The notes under the pieces are model-generated. The model was not told the origin of the DNA and ran no database searches. It saw only the letters and a list, made by a program, of their open reading frames with translations. From Flexivirga endophytica (GTDB lineage Bacteria; Actinomycetota; Actinomycetes; Actinomycetales; Dermatophilaceae), in the NCBI RefSeq assembly GCF_014640635.1, contig NZ_BMHI01000001.1, positions 992,001 to 1,056,000 on the forward strand: a DNA stretch of 64,000 nt. Reading direction: 5' to 3'. Every line of letters begins with the position of its first letter. Positions within the stretch are counted from its first letter, which is position 1. The translations under genes and the position numbers were made by a program. Shown here piece after piece: positions 46,084-55,543 of this stretch.

Positions 46084-46268
46084 ATGTCGAGATGCCGACC
46101 ACCGCCGCGAGAGTCGGGTGCTGGGTAAACAGGCGGCGGAATGTGACTACTCCGTCAGCGGCCACTCGGTGCGCAGGTCGGGCACCTGTTGGACGCAATC
46201 ACCGGTGCGTCAAGCGCTGACGGAGCTGATGGCTCGAGCGAATAGGTCGCAGCGAGGGGCGGTACGGC

Positions 46269-47387
46269 GTGCGTGAAGTGCTTGCGGACTTGATGAGGTG
46301 GTACGACGCCGGCGAGACGGTCGGTGTGGGCACGGTCGTGGCGACGTTCCGGTCTGCGCCGCGGCCGCCCGGTGCGTCAATCCTGGTCGGGCCTGGTGGT
46401 GAGGCGGTCGGTTCGGTGTCGGGCGGCTGTATCGAGGGCGCGGTCTACGACCTGGCTGGTGAAGTGGTCGCCTCCGGGGCGGCGGTGCTGCAACGGTACG
46501 GGGTGTCCGACGATGACGCTTTTGCGGTCGGGCTCACCTGCGGCGGGATCCTGGACATATTCGTCGAGCGTATCGACCGGACCAGCTTTCCCGAGTTGGC
46601 CGCGGTGGCCGATGACATCGAACATGATCGACCAGTCGCGGTCGCCACTGTCGTGGACCACTCCGACCCGTCGTGGGTCGGCCGACGCATGGTGCTGAGA
46701 CCCGATCAGGAATCGGTCGGTGACATCGGCAGCGACCGGGCCAACGCCGCAGTGACCGACGATGCGCTGGGCCTGCTAGCCAGCGGGCGCAGTGCAACGT
46801 TGACCTATGGACCGGACGGGCAGCGGCTTGATGAGGGCATGCGTGTCTTCGTGTCCGCGTTCGCCCCGCCGCCGCGAATGCTGGTCTTCGGGGCGATCGA
46901 CTTCGCGGCGGCGGTCGCCAGGGTTGGGTCGTTTCTGGGCTACCGGGTGACCGTGTGCGACGCGCGGCCGGTGTTCGCCACGCATTCGCGGTTCCCGGAT
47001 GCTGATGAGGTGATTGTGGACTGGCCGCACCGCTACCTGGCCCGCGAGTTCAAGGCCGAACGAATCGACGCGCGCACCGTCATCACGGTGTTGACGCATG
47101 ATCACAAGTTCGACGTGCCGTTGCTAGAGGTCGCCCTACAGGCACCCGAGGTCGCCTATATCGGTGCGATGGGTTCGCGGCGTACGCACGAGGACCGGTT
47201 GGCCAAACTGCGCGATATCGGGGTGACTGAAGAGCAGCTGCAACGGTTGTCCAGCCCGCTCGGGCTGGACCTAGGGGCCCGCACCCCGGAGGAAACCGCG
47301 ATCAGTATCGCTGCGGAGATCATCGCGCGACAATGGGGCGGTAGCGGCGGCCGGTTGGGCGAGACGACCGGCCGAATACACGCATGA
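46269..47387 (+). CDS. xdhC: XdhC/CoxI-family molybdenum cofactor maturation protein
   Basis: 372 aa from GTG 46269. The N-terminal XdhC_CoxI domain (GVGTVVATFRSAPRPPG, SVSGGCIEGAVYD, GLTCGGILDIF) and the C-terminal Rossmann XdhC_C domain (RMLVFGAIDFAAAVARVG, YIGAMGSRRTHEDR) are both present. XdhC proteins bind molybdopterin, promote its sulfuration and load it into xanthine-oxidase-family enzymes. It would serve one or both hydroxylases of the island. It ends the catabolic region. Confidence 0.92.
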   Translation: MREVLADLMRWYDAGETVGVGTVVATFRSAPRPPGASILVGPGGEAVGSVSGGCIEGAVYDLAGEVVASGAAVLQRYGVSDDDAFAVGLTCGGILDIFVERIDRTSFPELAAVADDIEHDRPVAVATVVDHSDPSWVGRRMVLRPDQESVGDIGSDRANAAVTDDALGLLASGRSATLTYGPDGQRLDEGMRVFVSAFAPPPRMLVFGAIDFAAAVARVGSFLGYRVTVCDARPVFATHSRFPDADEVIVDWPHRYLAREFKAERIDARTVITVLTHDHKFDVPLLEVALQAPEVAYIGAMGSRRTHEDRLAKLRDIGVTEEQLQRLSSPLGLDLGARTPEETAISIAAEIIARQWGGSGGRLGETTGRIHA

Positions 47388-47588
47388 AGGAGATCGTTCG
47401 TTTAGCGGCTGTGACCATTCGTGGTTCGAACGGTTCAGGCAGCTCTTTTCGAAGTCTCACGCCGCAAAATCGGCGTACCGCGGGCGGAAAGTACACGCCG
47501 GGACTGCTCGACCACCCGTGGTGAAAACGGGACCGAGAAACTGTCGCTGGTTGGCGGAATGACACGTTGTGATAGTTCCGGGTGTGAC
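47388..47588. other. non-coding gap at the end of the catabolic region
   Basis: The stretch between xdhC and the terminator hairpin holds no recognisable gene. A plus-strand frame (47421-47687) crosses the hairpin and lacks coding character. Confidence 0.5.
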
Positions 47589-47618
47589 CGACCCGCGCTC
47601 ACCTGGGAGCGCGGGTCG
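47589..47618. terminator. bidirectional hairpin between convergent genes
   Basis: Perfect 12-bp arms CGACCCGCGCTC / GAGCGCGGGTCG with a 6-nt loop, between xdhC (plus) and the NmrA-SnoaL gene (minus). It can serve both. Confidence 0.8.
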
Positions 47619-47649
47619 TCTCAGCACGTACGCGGCGCAGTGTCCAGGC

Positions 47650-48963
47650 TTAAACAATCGCCTGTGCGACCGCCTTTTCGAACGTAGTTGGGTCGTAGTA
47701 GGCATGCTCGGCTACGACTTTGCCACCGACGATGGTCACGACGAGCGTGGCGTACCAGGAGACCGGCACCCCGCCGGCGGGGGCGCCGGGACCGATGTAC
47801 TTCGCTCGGTTGAACAGCTCGCCCGCGACATGGGTGCTGCTCGTGACAGTGGCTACGATGTCGACCTCTACCTGGCCACCGGCGAAGAGGCCGTTGTAGG
47901 CCTCCATGTGCGCTCGGAAGGCTGCCTTTCCACTCACTGGCTGGTCGGGGAGCGGCATGTCCGTGTAGACGAGGTCATCGGCATAGCAGCCGAGGAGGTT
48001 GTCGATCTCGTTGCATGACCAGGCGGCCACCACACGGCGGAAGAGCGCTTCGTTGTCGCGCGCGAGCTTGGGCGCATCCTCGAGGCCCGGACTCGGACCG
48101 ATGCCTCCGCTCGCAGCGAGCTGCGTCGCGTTCGCGGCGAGGAAGGCGTCGATCCTGCCCGGTGCACGACCCGTGAGCCGCTCGACCTCGTCGTTCGTCC
48201 GGGCGACGTCGCCTGCGACGATGGTCTGGGAGATGCGTGTGATGTACGTGATGAATTCCTCGTCCAAGCCGTCGGCTCGCATGCGGGCCTCGGCGGCTGG
48301 GATCGGCTCCTCCACGGCCTCGATTGGGCCGCCTGCGTGCGCACTGATCCGCTCGGCGAGCTGATCCAGCGTGAGCGCCTCGGGGCCGGTGAGATAGACC
48401 GCCTCGCGGATGCCGACGCCGTTGACTAGCGCCGCTGCCGCAACCTCGCCGATGTCGTGTGGGTCGATCCATGCCATCGCTTGACCGCCAGTGGTCATCG
48501 CGATAACCCGACGGTCTCGGACGTCAGCACCAAAAAAGCCCTCGTCAACGAGGTCCTGCATCATCCAGTTGGGCCGCAGGATGGTCCAGTTCAACTCACT
48601 AGCCTGAACGAGGAGTTCCACGCGTCGCTCGGGAAGGTCTTCTGCGCGCGTATCGGCGGCACACTCAGACAGCAACACGAGCCGGTTGACGCCGCTACTC
48701 GCCATCTGAACCATGAATCGGCCGACCACCTCGGCGACATCCTCGGACTCGGGCTTGACCAGATAGACGCCGTCCATATCCTCAAGCGCTGGCATCCACG
48801 TTGATTCGTCGTGCCAGTCGAAGCGGACCGCCTCGACGTCGGGGGTGTCGATTTGTTCCGCGTGGCGAGAACCTGCCCGCACGGACGCTCCGCGCGCAAG
48901 TAGGCAGGCCACCACATGTTGGCCACTCTTGCCCCTGGCACCAGTGACCAGATGTGAACTCAT
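47650..48963 (-). CDS. NmrA-like NAD(P)-binding protein fused to a SnoaL-like domain
   Basis: 437 aa with two parts. Residues 1 to about 270 form an atypical SDR/NmrA domain: HLVTGARGKSGQHVV as the nucleotide loop, LNWTILRPNWMMQD, and the AWIDPHDIGEVAAAALV block. Residues about 310-437 form a SnoaL/NTF2-like barrel (LFRRVVAAWSCNEIDNLLGCYADDLVYTD through VVAEHAYYD, in separate blocks). Either half usually occurs alone. Function unknown; it may reduce or sense a small molecule bound by the second domain. Start ATG 48963. Confidence 0.8.
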   Translation of the reverse strand: MSSHLVTGARGKSGQHVVACLLARGASVRAGSRHAEQIDTPDVEAVRFDWHDESTWMPALEDMDGVYLVKPESEDVAEVVGRFMVQMASSGVNRLVLLSECAADTRAEDLPERRVELLVQASELNWTILRPNWMMQDLVDEGFFGADVRDRRVIAMTTGGQAMAWIDPHDIGEVAAAALVNGVGIREAVYLTGPEALTLDQLAERISAHAGGPIEAVEEPIPAAEARMRADGLDEEFITYITRISQTIVAGDVARTNDEVERLTGRAPGRIDAFLAANATQLAASGGIGPSPGLEDAPKLARDNEALFRRVVAAWSCNEIDNLLGCYADDLVYTDMPLPDQPVSGKAAFRAHMEAYNGLFAGGQVEVDIVATVTSSTHVAGELFNRAKYIGPGAPAGGVPVSWYATLVVTIVGGKVVAEHAYYDPTTFEKAVAQAIV

Positions 48964-48989
48964 AAACTAGGTCCTCTCATTCTCGCGGT

Positions 48990-49900
48990 GCGGTCACATC
49001 GCGTGACAAGAACGTGCCATGGGACTCGCCGGCACGACAACGCAAGAGATCGTAAATCGCGGTCCGCCTTTTGCGGATCCGAGCAATCCGCCCGGCGATG
49101 GGATGTATCCACGGACATCGTCCAGTATCCGGCCCTCGCCCCTGACAGGTCCGACAGCAAGGCCGCGAGGCGGTCGACGTCGTGCGTCGCACGCATGCAT
49201 CCTCGCCATCGAGCCGAAGAATGCGACCAGGCCCTCGCGGTCGACGCTCTGCGGGTTCGGCAGCTTCGCTTTATGGACCTCGCCGAACGTCGCTCGGGCA
49301 AAGGAACTCTGCCAACAGGCCGGACTCCAGTCGCCGCTCATCATGTCCAGTGGCAGCCCGAAATCCTTCGGCCAGATCGTCGCGTGCAACTGTTCGACGG
49401 CCGAGATCTCCGGTGCCACCTGCCCAGTGCGCGACGTTCCAGGTCACGATGACGGCCCCGCCGGGCCGCGGCACGCGCGCAAACTCCCTCCTAGACGTGT
49501 CGGTGTCCGAACCAGTGGAAGGCCTGTGTCACGATGACCGCGTCGATCGAATCGACAGCGACCGGAAGATGTTCCGCGCTCCCGTCGAGCGCTTCTGTTT
49601 CGGCGCAGGCGGCCGCGAGCACACGTCGCATGCCGTCGTCGGGCTCGAAGGCGATTACCCGCGCGAACCGCGGTACCAGCGGACGCGTGAGCTTGCCGGT
49701 ACCCGCGGCCAGGTGTGCCGCCAGGGAAGGAACGGCTCGGGGCCAGCCCTGCCGGTGACATGGCAGTTCTTCCGTGCGGTCGCACTGAGGTGGCAACAGC
49801 CGGATTACGTGCGGGGAGAGTCCAGTCATGGCTGCCAAGTTGGGCTCAGCGCTCCCGGTGAATGCTTCCTGGTAGCTGTCGCGACCGGCCCGCTCTGACG
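48990..49900 (-). pseudogene. broken class I SAM-dependent methyltransferase
   Basis: Minus-strand pieces of one methyltransferase in different frames: AAGTGKLTRPLVPRFARVIAFEP (shown as motif I AAGTGKLT and the acidic EP) with SAEHLPVAVDSIDAV and TQAFHWF (about 49520-49720), then VPRPGGAVIVTWNVAHW in another frame (about 49420-49470), then AVEQLHATIWPKDFGLPLD through REGLVAFFGSMARMHA in a third frame (about 49190-49400), then LAALLSDLSG in a fourth. The N-terminal region is also garbled. Non-functional. Boundaries approximate. Confidence 0.7.
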
Positions 49901-50099
49901 GCCAGGATATGCGACCCGGGGTATGCAGTGGCGGTCATCTCATGTCCTCGCAGATGGGGGTGTGCGAAACCGCCGGCCACGCTCGTGGCTGAGCAGGCTG
50001 CGGTCGACCTCGCCGTGGCAGTCCGCGTCGCCGATGTTCACAGGTCAAGGATGCGACGTGATCGGTATCGCATTGGGGCGAAGGCCCTATGGTTGCTGC

Positions 50100-50534
50100 G
50101 TGCCAGACTTCAGCCCATCTGCGTTGCGGTCCGCCCGTGTACGCGCTGGTCTGACGCAGCACGAGTTGGCGCGGCTTGTAGGGGTTTCGGGCGGTGAACG
50201 CGTCTCGGTGTGGGAGCGTGGGGAGATGGCCCCGAGGGCACGGACAGTCAGTGCGCTGGCGATCGCTTTGAATGTTTCAGTTGAGGAACTACTTGGTATC
50301 GCTTCTGAGGCACCTGATTTGCGTGCTCTGCGTAGACGGGTCGCGCTGAGCACGGCGGAAGTCGCAGAGAGTGCGTTTGTCTCGACGTCGACGTATGAGC
50401 GCTGGGAGCGAGGTGTCAGCAGCCGCATGCCAGGCGTTGACTCTCTGAGGGGCATGGCTGCGAAACTCGCTGTCGATCAGCTCGCAGTGCGGCGTGCCTT
50501 CCAACTCGCGGTCAAGAACGCAAGACATGCTTGA
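50100..50534 (+). CDS. tandem helix-turn-helix (Xre-type) regulator
   Basis: 144 aa from GTG 50100 (a longer frame to 49923 adds unconvincing sequence). The first Xre helix-turn-helix is ALRSARVRAGLTQHELARLVG then VSVWERGEM, about residues 7-40. A second, diverged copy is ALRRRVALSTAEVAESAFVS then TYERWERG (about 77-108). Both end in the same W-E-R-G turn, indicating an internal duplication. Small stand-alone repressor type; the target is unknown. Followed after 150 bp by an 8-bp tandem repeat. Confidence 0.7.
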   Translation: MPDFSPSALRSARVRAGLTQHELARLVGVSGGERVSVWERGEMAPRARTVSALAIALNVSVEELLGIASEAPDLRALRRRVALSTAEVAESAFVSTSTYERWERGVSSRMPGVDSLRGMAAKLAVDQLAVRRAFQLAVKNARHA

Positions 50535-50683
50535 GTGACGAGATTGCCCGCGCGCCGAGCGACGAGCGTGGTGTTTCGATCCTTCCAACTGTCTGTCGGT
50601 CGTCCAATATTTCGACGCAGGCTCCCGCCATTAGTCACACGCGAGCGTCCGTCGGCGCGCGACCGGTTGTTCGGTGTGAGGAG

Positions 50684-50715
50684 AAGCCGTCAAGCCGTGA
50701 AGCCGTCAAGCCGTG
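50684..50715 (+). repeat. short tandem repeat AAGCCGT(C/G) x4
   Basis: Four 8-bp units alternating AAGCCGTC and AAGCCGTG, then a partial copy GTCAAGCC. Equivalent to a 16-bp unit twice. Non-coding; prone to slippage. Confidence 0.85.
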
Positions 50716-50797
50716 GTCAAGCCAGGCGAATTTGAAGGTTCCCTGATGACGGCCTGTAGAATCATGGAAAGCCGCATGGTCGTCCGAGACAATTACC

Positions 50798-51802
50798 CTA
50801 TCCATTTAACGAGCTGTTCACATCGATGGTCCAGAGCGCGGCCGTCGTCGAGTTGTTGAGCAGCATCGGTTGGCTTGTCACGATCACGGATATCCACGTC
50901 ACATCGGTGCAACGTAGGCGGAGGGATGCGGTGACTGCGTTCTCGCCTAGGCGGTTCAGATGGTGGACCACTGCGGCGTCGTCCGGATGAAAAATGTCGA
51001 TGCCGGGTACGGCCCAGTCAATGGACGAGGGTGGTGCGTCGATCCATTGAATGATGTGGCCGGTGCGTACGTCGACGATCGCGCGGTGGGTGCCGGGTTG
51101 AGCTGCTGCGTCCAGGACGCGACGCTCGAGGACCGCGAGGTGAGGAGCTTGGGGTACGTCGTCTGCAGGGCCGATGTCGTGGGTGATGCCATGCATGATG
51201 ATCTGCGGGCCGTCCTCCGTGCTGTGCAGTACAGCCCGGCAGGAGAAGTGAGCCGCACGCCGGTCACCGTCATCGCAGACGACTGTCCAAACTGCCTGGT
51301 GTTCGCTCCCAGGTCTTGACTGCACGATCTTGGCAAGCGCCTCGGAAGCGTCCGGGCCGGCAGTGAGGCGGGTGAAGGCTTCGCCCATTGCTCGCTTGGT
51401 GCGCCGCTGGTCATTGGGCTGGCGGTACAGGTCGAGTAGCTCGTCGGATCCGCCCACTTCGAAGTTGGTGAGGTTGAAGTACCAGGCACCAGCGGGGTCA
51501 TGAGGCGTAGCAGGTTCTGGCTCGTCCTTGTGTCCCAGCCAGAGCCAAGCGCCGTTGACCTGGCCGTCATAGGCACTGAGCGGGTGAGCAATGCATCGGC
51601 GTCCAGCAGTGTCAACCATGTCACAGGGCTCATTGGCTTCCGCGACGTGCTCCAGGGCCGTGCGTGCCATGCCGAGGGAGGTCCGGCTGCGGGCAAAGAA
51701 CCGGTCCAGCGGCACCATGCTCCGTGGCCTGGAGCCGAGACCAATCAATGTAGGTGGTTTAAGACCAAAAGTCTCGACTAGACACCACTCGTGCTCAGAC
51801 AT
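50798..51802 (-). CDS. PAS/GAF-like protein of the actinobacterial DUF5593 kind
   Basis: 334 aa. It starts MSEHEWCLVETFG and contains VPLDRFFARSR, CIAHPLSAYDGQVNGAWLW, AWYFNLTNF and RRTKRAMGEAF, which I associate with a mycobacterial/rhodococcal family combining a DUF5593 domain with a PAS-like domain; the assignment is from memory and moderate. The C-terminal part HLAVLERRVLDAAAQPGTHR and FHPDDAAVVHHL is PAS-like. It has no transmembrane segment. Probably a signal or ligand sensor. It lies 20 bp after the SDR stop on the same strand order. Confidence 0.55.
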   Translation of the reverse strand: MSEHEWCLVETFGLKPPTLIGLGSRPRSMVPLDRFFARSRTSLGMARTALEHVAEANEPCDMVDTAGRRCIAHPLSAYDGQVNGAWLWLGHKDEPEPATPHDPAGAWYFNLTNFEVGGSDELLDLYRQPNDQRRTKRAMGEAFTRLTAGPDASEALAKIVQSRPGSEHQAVWTVVCDDGDRRAAHFSCRAVLHSTEDGPQIIMHGITHDIGPADDVPQAPHLAVLERRVLDAAAQPGTHRAIVDVRTGHIIQWIDAPPSSIDWAVPGIDIFHPDDAAVVHHLNRLGENAVTASLRLRCTDVTWISVIVTSQPMLLNNSTTAALWTIDVNSSLNG

Positions 51803-51821
51803 ACCTGCACCCCCCCAAAGG

Positions 51822-52646
51822 TCAGACGCGCGGAAGTCGAGTGTAACGACCGATGGTCCGCGCGAGCAGTGCCGCGATCCGGGAATCGAGGCCGGCGTAT
51901 ATCACCCGCGACCCATGCTGCTGGCCGCGCACGATGGCGCGAGCAATTTGGTCGGCTGATGACCGGCCGACACGACGGTCGAAGCTAGCCGACCGGTCGG
52001 CTCGGTCCTCGTTCTCGGCGAAGCTGCCGTTGCGCAGAATGTCAGTGCGAACGCCACCGATCAGGGCGGTGCTGACACGGATCCCGGTGCCTTCTTGATC
52101 CAGCTCGTTTGCCAGGGTCCGCGTGAACCCGTAGACGCCGGCCTTACTGGCAACATACGACGAGTGGCGGGGCATCGCGACGCTTTCGATGGCGCTCGAC
52201 GCGGTGACGATGCTTGAACCAGGAGTGAGGTATGGCAGACACGCATGCACGGTTGCGATCGTGCCGATCAGGTTGATGTTAATGACTCGTACCAAGTCTT
52301 CGAAGGTGCTCCTGCGCACTTCTCCTGTGTGCATAACACCGGCGAAGGTAAAGACACCGTCAAGAAGTGGTGATTTTTCGACCAGGCTTGCGAGGTCGAA
52401 TCGGTATGCCTCGGCCGTGACATCCAGTGCCGCTATCTTCGTTTGGCACGGCAAGTCGGCAGCTAGGCTGACGAGCGAATCCGCAGCCGTATCAACAAGA
52501 ATTAGCTCTTGATAGGTGCCTGCGAGGTGTCTCGCGAGGGCGATCCCGATCCCGTCGGCTGCCCCGGTGATGAGGGCACTTCTAGGCTCCGCTGGCGACT
52601 TCTGATTGAAGGTGTGCGAGGTATTATCCCGCTGCCGCTCACGCAC
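51822..52646 (-). CDS. short-chain dehydrogenase/reductase (SDR)
   Basis: 274 aa from GTG 52646. Classical SDR features: cofactor loop ALITGAADGIG (about 20-30), Asp following strand 2 (LILVDTAAD), FTFAGVMHTG in place of NNAG, catalytic Ser in TASSAIES and YVASK as the Tyr-x3-Lys. NAD is preferred by the Asp after strand 2. Substrate unknown. The much longer open frame to 53279 has no SDR or other recognisable sequence and is not part of the gene. Possibly cotranscribed into 50798. Confidence 0.8.
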   Translation of the reverse strand: MRERQRDNTSHTFNQKSPAEPRSALITGAADGIGIALARHLAGTYQELILVDTAADSLVSLAADLPCQTKIAALDVTAEAYRFDLASLVEKSPLLDGVFTFAGVMHTGEVRRSTFEDLVRVININLIGTIATVHACLPYLTPGSSIVTASSAIESVAMPRHSSYVASKAGVYGFTRTLANELDQEGTGIRVSTALIGGVRTDILRNGSFAENEDRADRSASFDRRVGRSSADQIARAIVRGQQHGSRVIYAGLDSRIAALLARTIGRYTRLPRV

Positions 52647-53261
52647 GTGAGTTCGGCTCTGCGCCTGTCGTCTCGGTCGGAGTCCTGAGCTAAGGATGCG
52701 GTGCCTCACGAGGCATTGCATAGCACGGTGTGTGCCCCTGGCGCTCACCAGAGGTGACTTCGTATGTCGTCCATGAGCTGGAGCGCGTGCCGGGATAGCG
52801 GCAGTCAATCCACGCGCGATCCGCGTTCCCGCCCGCGTCGGCCTCAACCAGAGGTCGCCGCTGTTGTGACACGCGCGAAATGGCCAGATGCGCGCCCTGG
52901 CCACAGGGATGGCCAGGTCCAAATGACTCGCGCCCACACCGCCGGCCGCCGATCGGATCCCGTGTCGTGCCAGAAGGCCGCATCGAACGAACGCGGTCGA
53001 AGAGGGCGGGCACTCGGTGTCGACTGTGACAAGCACTACCTCGTTCTGGCAGAGCCGCAAGCCAACGTCCTCGGAGCCGCTCCGGCGTGCATCGCGGGCA
53101 GCTGGTCTGCTCGCAGCGAGTTGGACTTCCGTCTGGGCGAGAGGCGCTGATCCCGTCCGCGAAGTGGTTGACCAGTGATGAAAAACCACTAGTGTAAAAA
53201 CATCATAATTCGAGGTTGCCGCGCACGACGGGGGAGACCACAGCTTCAAGAGACTGGAGCC
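52647..53261. other. long intergenic region before the Tad locus, with a possible promoter
   Basis: About 615 bp without a recognisable gene. Near its right end TTGACC (53168-53173) and TAGTGT (53190-53195) are spaced 16 bp, followed by an AT-rich run, a plausible promoter for the Tad operon. Two arms AGTGGTT (53163) and AACCACT (53184) flank the -35 as an inverted repeat and may be an operator. Confidence 0.4.
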
Positions 53262-53885
53262 ATGAATGAGGACAAGCACATGACAGGGACGAAGTTGAAC
53301 ACTCGCTGCGGCCGGTCGCTGGTCGGGGTGGCCGCAGCTGTGGCCATCGCCGCGACAGGTGGCTGCTCAAACAGTGGCGGCAGCGCGCCGTCGTCGAGCA
53401 CATCGACGTCCGCGGTCTCGTCGACGCCCTCAAGCATGCCGACCTCCGCGAGCCCGTCCACGTCGACGAGCACGGACCCACTTGCCAAGAACAAGGCCGC
53501 TGCGATCGCGGCCGTCATCGCGTTCTGGAAGAAGGTCGACCAGTTAGATGCCCTACCCAAGGGTGACCTGACGTCGCTCGACCTGGTGGCGCGCGGCCAG
53601 GTGCTCGCGCAGTACCAGTACAACATCGGCGCGGCGCGCCAGCGCGGCGAGACGGCGAAGGGCTCGACGATGGTCGAGAGTCCTTCCGCGACATCGGCGG
53701 TGGACCCGCTGACCTACAAGGTGGCCGCGTGCGTCGACGTGAGCGAGGTAACGCCGTACAAGAACGGCAAGCCGCGCTCGGTGCCGCCGGGCACTTCACG
53801 CAGCGGCTGGGCTTACGGGGTTACCCAGGATCCGAAGACCCTGAAGTGGTACGTCACGACTCAGAGACAGACCGGGACATGCTGA
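53262..53885 (+). CDS. secreted lipoprotein of the Tad locus
   Basis: 207 aa. A signal sequence ends in the lipobox AATGGC (Cys about residue 36), followed by a 40-residue Ser/Thr-rich linker, then a globular domain with AAAIAAVIAFWKKVDQLD and GWAYGVTQDPKTLKWYV. The Trp near the C-terminus and the small alpha/beta pattern recall lipoproteins that precede Tad genes in other actinobacteria; function unknown. ATG 53262 follows TGGAGCC. The end overlaps the next gene by 7 bp. Confidence 0.7.
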   Translation: MNEDKHMTGTKLNTRCGRSLVGVAAAVAIAATGGCSNSGGSAPSSSTSTSAVSSTPSSMPTSASPSTSTSTDPLAKNKAAAIAAVIAFWKKVDQLDALPKGDLTSLDLVARGQVLAQYQYNIGAARQRGETAKGSTMVESPSATSAVDPLTYKVAACVDVSEVTPYKNGKPRSVPPGTSRSGWAYGVTQDPKTLKWYVTTQRQTGTC

Positions 53886-54823
53886 CCCGAAGACGGACTG
53901 GGGCGGGTGCTCTCGCGGCCGGGGCGGCGCTGGCCTTCGTCGGAGTTGCCGCGGCACCGTCTGCGCACGCTGCAGGTGGAGTCAGCTGCCCGCCCGGCTC
54001 GTCGTGGGACCCGACGCAGCACCGGTGCGTGATCACCATTGTGGTGCCCGGCCCGCCAGGGCCGACACCCACGCCGCCGCCGACGCCGGGACCCCCGGGA
54101 AAGAAACCGCCCCCGAACAGCAAGGAGAAGTGTGTCAACAACGCCACGGGCAAGACGATCCCATGCACCTACGGTGGGGCCTGGTGGTCGCCGGACAAGC
54201 AGTGCTACGTCAGCGTGGCGAAGCCGCAGCCGCCGAAGTCGGACGCGATCTGGGGCGGTCACACCGCCGGCACGGTCTACCAGTGCGACATGATCACCTC
54301 GCGGTTCTTCTTCTGGTCACAGACCCAGCCGGGTGGGCCGAAGGCACCACCTGACCCGGTGGCGCTGGCGCGCGAGGCCACCGCGGCGATGGACCTCAAA
54401 GCGATCACGATCGGGATCGTGCCGCGCAACGCTCGGGGGTCGGTCGGCCTGGTCGGGATGCCGCAGTGGATGTGGGTCAAGAGCCCGGCTCCGAACACCT
54501 GGGGCCCGATCACCAAATCCGCCTCAGCAGCCGGCTACACCGTGACGGCGACCGGCAAGGTCGATCACATCGTCTGGAATATGGGCGATGGCCAGCAGAT
54601 CAGCTGCGCCAACAAGGGCACCCCGTACTACGACGCGGCGGGCAAGTCGAAGTCCCCGACCTGCGGGCACGACATGTACACCAAGCAGGGCACTTACACG
54701 GTGACCGCGACGAGCTACTGGGTCATCAACTGGTCGGGCATCGGCCAATCGGGAACGATCCCGGTCACCACTACGAGGACGACGACTATTCGCATCGGCG
54801 AGGCGCAAGTCCTCACTCAATGA
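53879..54823 (+). CDS. secreted protein of the Tad locus, unknown function
   Basis: 314 aa. A Tat- or Sec-type signal (MLTRRRTGAGALAAGAALAF to AHAA) gives a mature exported protein. It has a proline-rich stretch at about 58-80, six or more Cys residues suggesting disulfides, and a C-terminal region with VDHIVWNMGDGQQISC and GTYTVTATSYW that looks like a PKD-type immunoglobulin fold. Probably surface-exposed and tied to the pilus. Coupled by 7-bp overlap to the lipoprotein. Confidence 0.65.
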   Translation: MLTRRRTGAGALAAGAALAFVGVAAAPSAHAAGGVSCPPGSSWDPTQHRCVITIVVPGPPGPTPTPPPTPGPPGKKPPPNSKEKCVNNATGKTIPCTYGGAWWSPDKQCYVSVAKPQPPKSDAIWGGHTAGTVYQCDMITSRFFFWSQTQPGGPKAPPDPVALAREATAAMDLKAITIGIVPRNARGSVGLVGMPQWMWVKSPAPNTWGPITKSASAAGYTVTATGKVDHIVWNMGDGQQISCANKGTPYYDAAGKSKSPTCGHDMYTKQGTYTVTATSYWVINWSGIGQSGTIPVTTTRTTTIRIGEAQVLTQ

Positions 54824-54844
54824 AGAAGTAACTGGGGAGACATC

Positions 54845-55543
54845 ATGGTCATCGCGACCGAGGAACAGCAGCAGTCGAGACGCCGGAACGCGAAGAGCCC
54901 GACGGAGGAACCGAACAGCCACGAGCAGGTGGTCGCCGCGCCGACCAAGCTCCGCAGAAGGCCGGTCCTGATCGCCGCCTCGGTGGCAGCGGTATGCCTG
55001 GGCGCACTGCTCGGCATGATGGCGTACACCTCGGCGAGCTCGGCGAAGGAGGTTATTGCGCTTCGGACGATCGTCCATCGCGGTGACGTCATCCAGCGCA
55101 ACGACCTCATGACCGTCCGGCTGAGGGCAGACAGCGGTGTGACGCCAGTGTCCGGCAATGACATCAGCCAGGTCGTCGGCAAACGTGCCGCATACGACAT
55201 GGCCGCAGGCGGGTTGCTCACCTGGAGCGCGGTGACCAGCACCCTTGTGCCGGCAAGTGGGCAGTCCGTCGTTGGCGTCGGTGTCACTCCGGGGCAGCTG
55301 CCAGCTATCGCCCTGCAGCCGGGAGACAACATTCGCGTGATCACAACGCCAGGCGGCCAAGGCGGCTCCACAGCGGCAACTACACGGGCTTCGACAACCG
55401 CGACGGTCGTCGATGTGCAAGCCGGGGGCAGTGCGGGTCAGCAGGTCGTCGACGTCGCCGTTCCCGACTCGCAGGCCGCCGAACTGGCCGTGCAGGCCTC
55501 AACGGGCAAGGTCGCGATCGTGCTGGATTCTCGGGAGCACTGA
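54845..55543 (+). CDS. CpaB/RcpC-like SAF-domain protein
   Basis: 232 aa. One transmembrane helix (about 42-62) follows a charged cytoplasmic N-terminus; a SAF domain (ALRTIVHRGDVIQRNDLMTV, about 76-95) comes next, then a CpaB-like C-terminal region. CpaB proteins sit in the cell envelope and help assemble Flp pili. GGGGAGACATC precedes ATG 54845. Its TGA overlaps the ATG of the next gene. Confidence 0.8.
   Translation: MVIATEEQQQSRRRNAKSPTEEPNSHEQVVAAPTKLRRRPVLIAASVAAVCLGALLGMMAYTSASSAKEVIALRTIVHRGDVIQRNDLMTVRLRADSGVTPVSGNDISQVVGKRAAYDMAAGGLLTWSAVTSTLVPASGQSVVGVGVTPGQLPAIALQPGDNIRVITTPGGQGGSTAATTRASTTATVVDVQAGGSAGQQVVDVAVPDSQAAELAVQASTGKVAIVLDSREH

Noticed and set aside
50684-50715. CRISPR array
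   Set aside because: Units of 8 bp without spacers; a simple tandem repeat. No repeat-spacer structure or cas gene seen anywhere in the window.
52647-53279. Extending the SDR gene upstream to 53279
   Set aside because: The extra 211 residues are low-quality translation without domain character; the SDR fold starts about 20 residues after GTG 52646.
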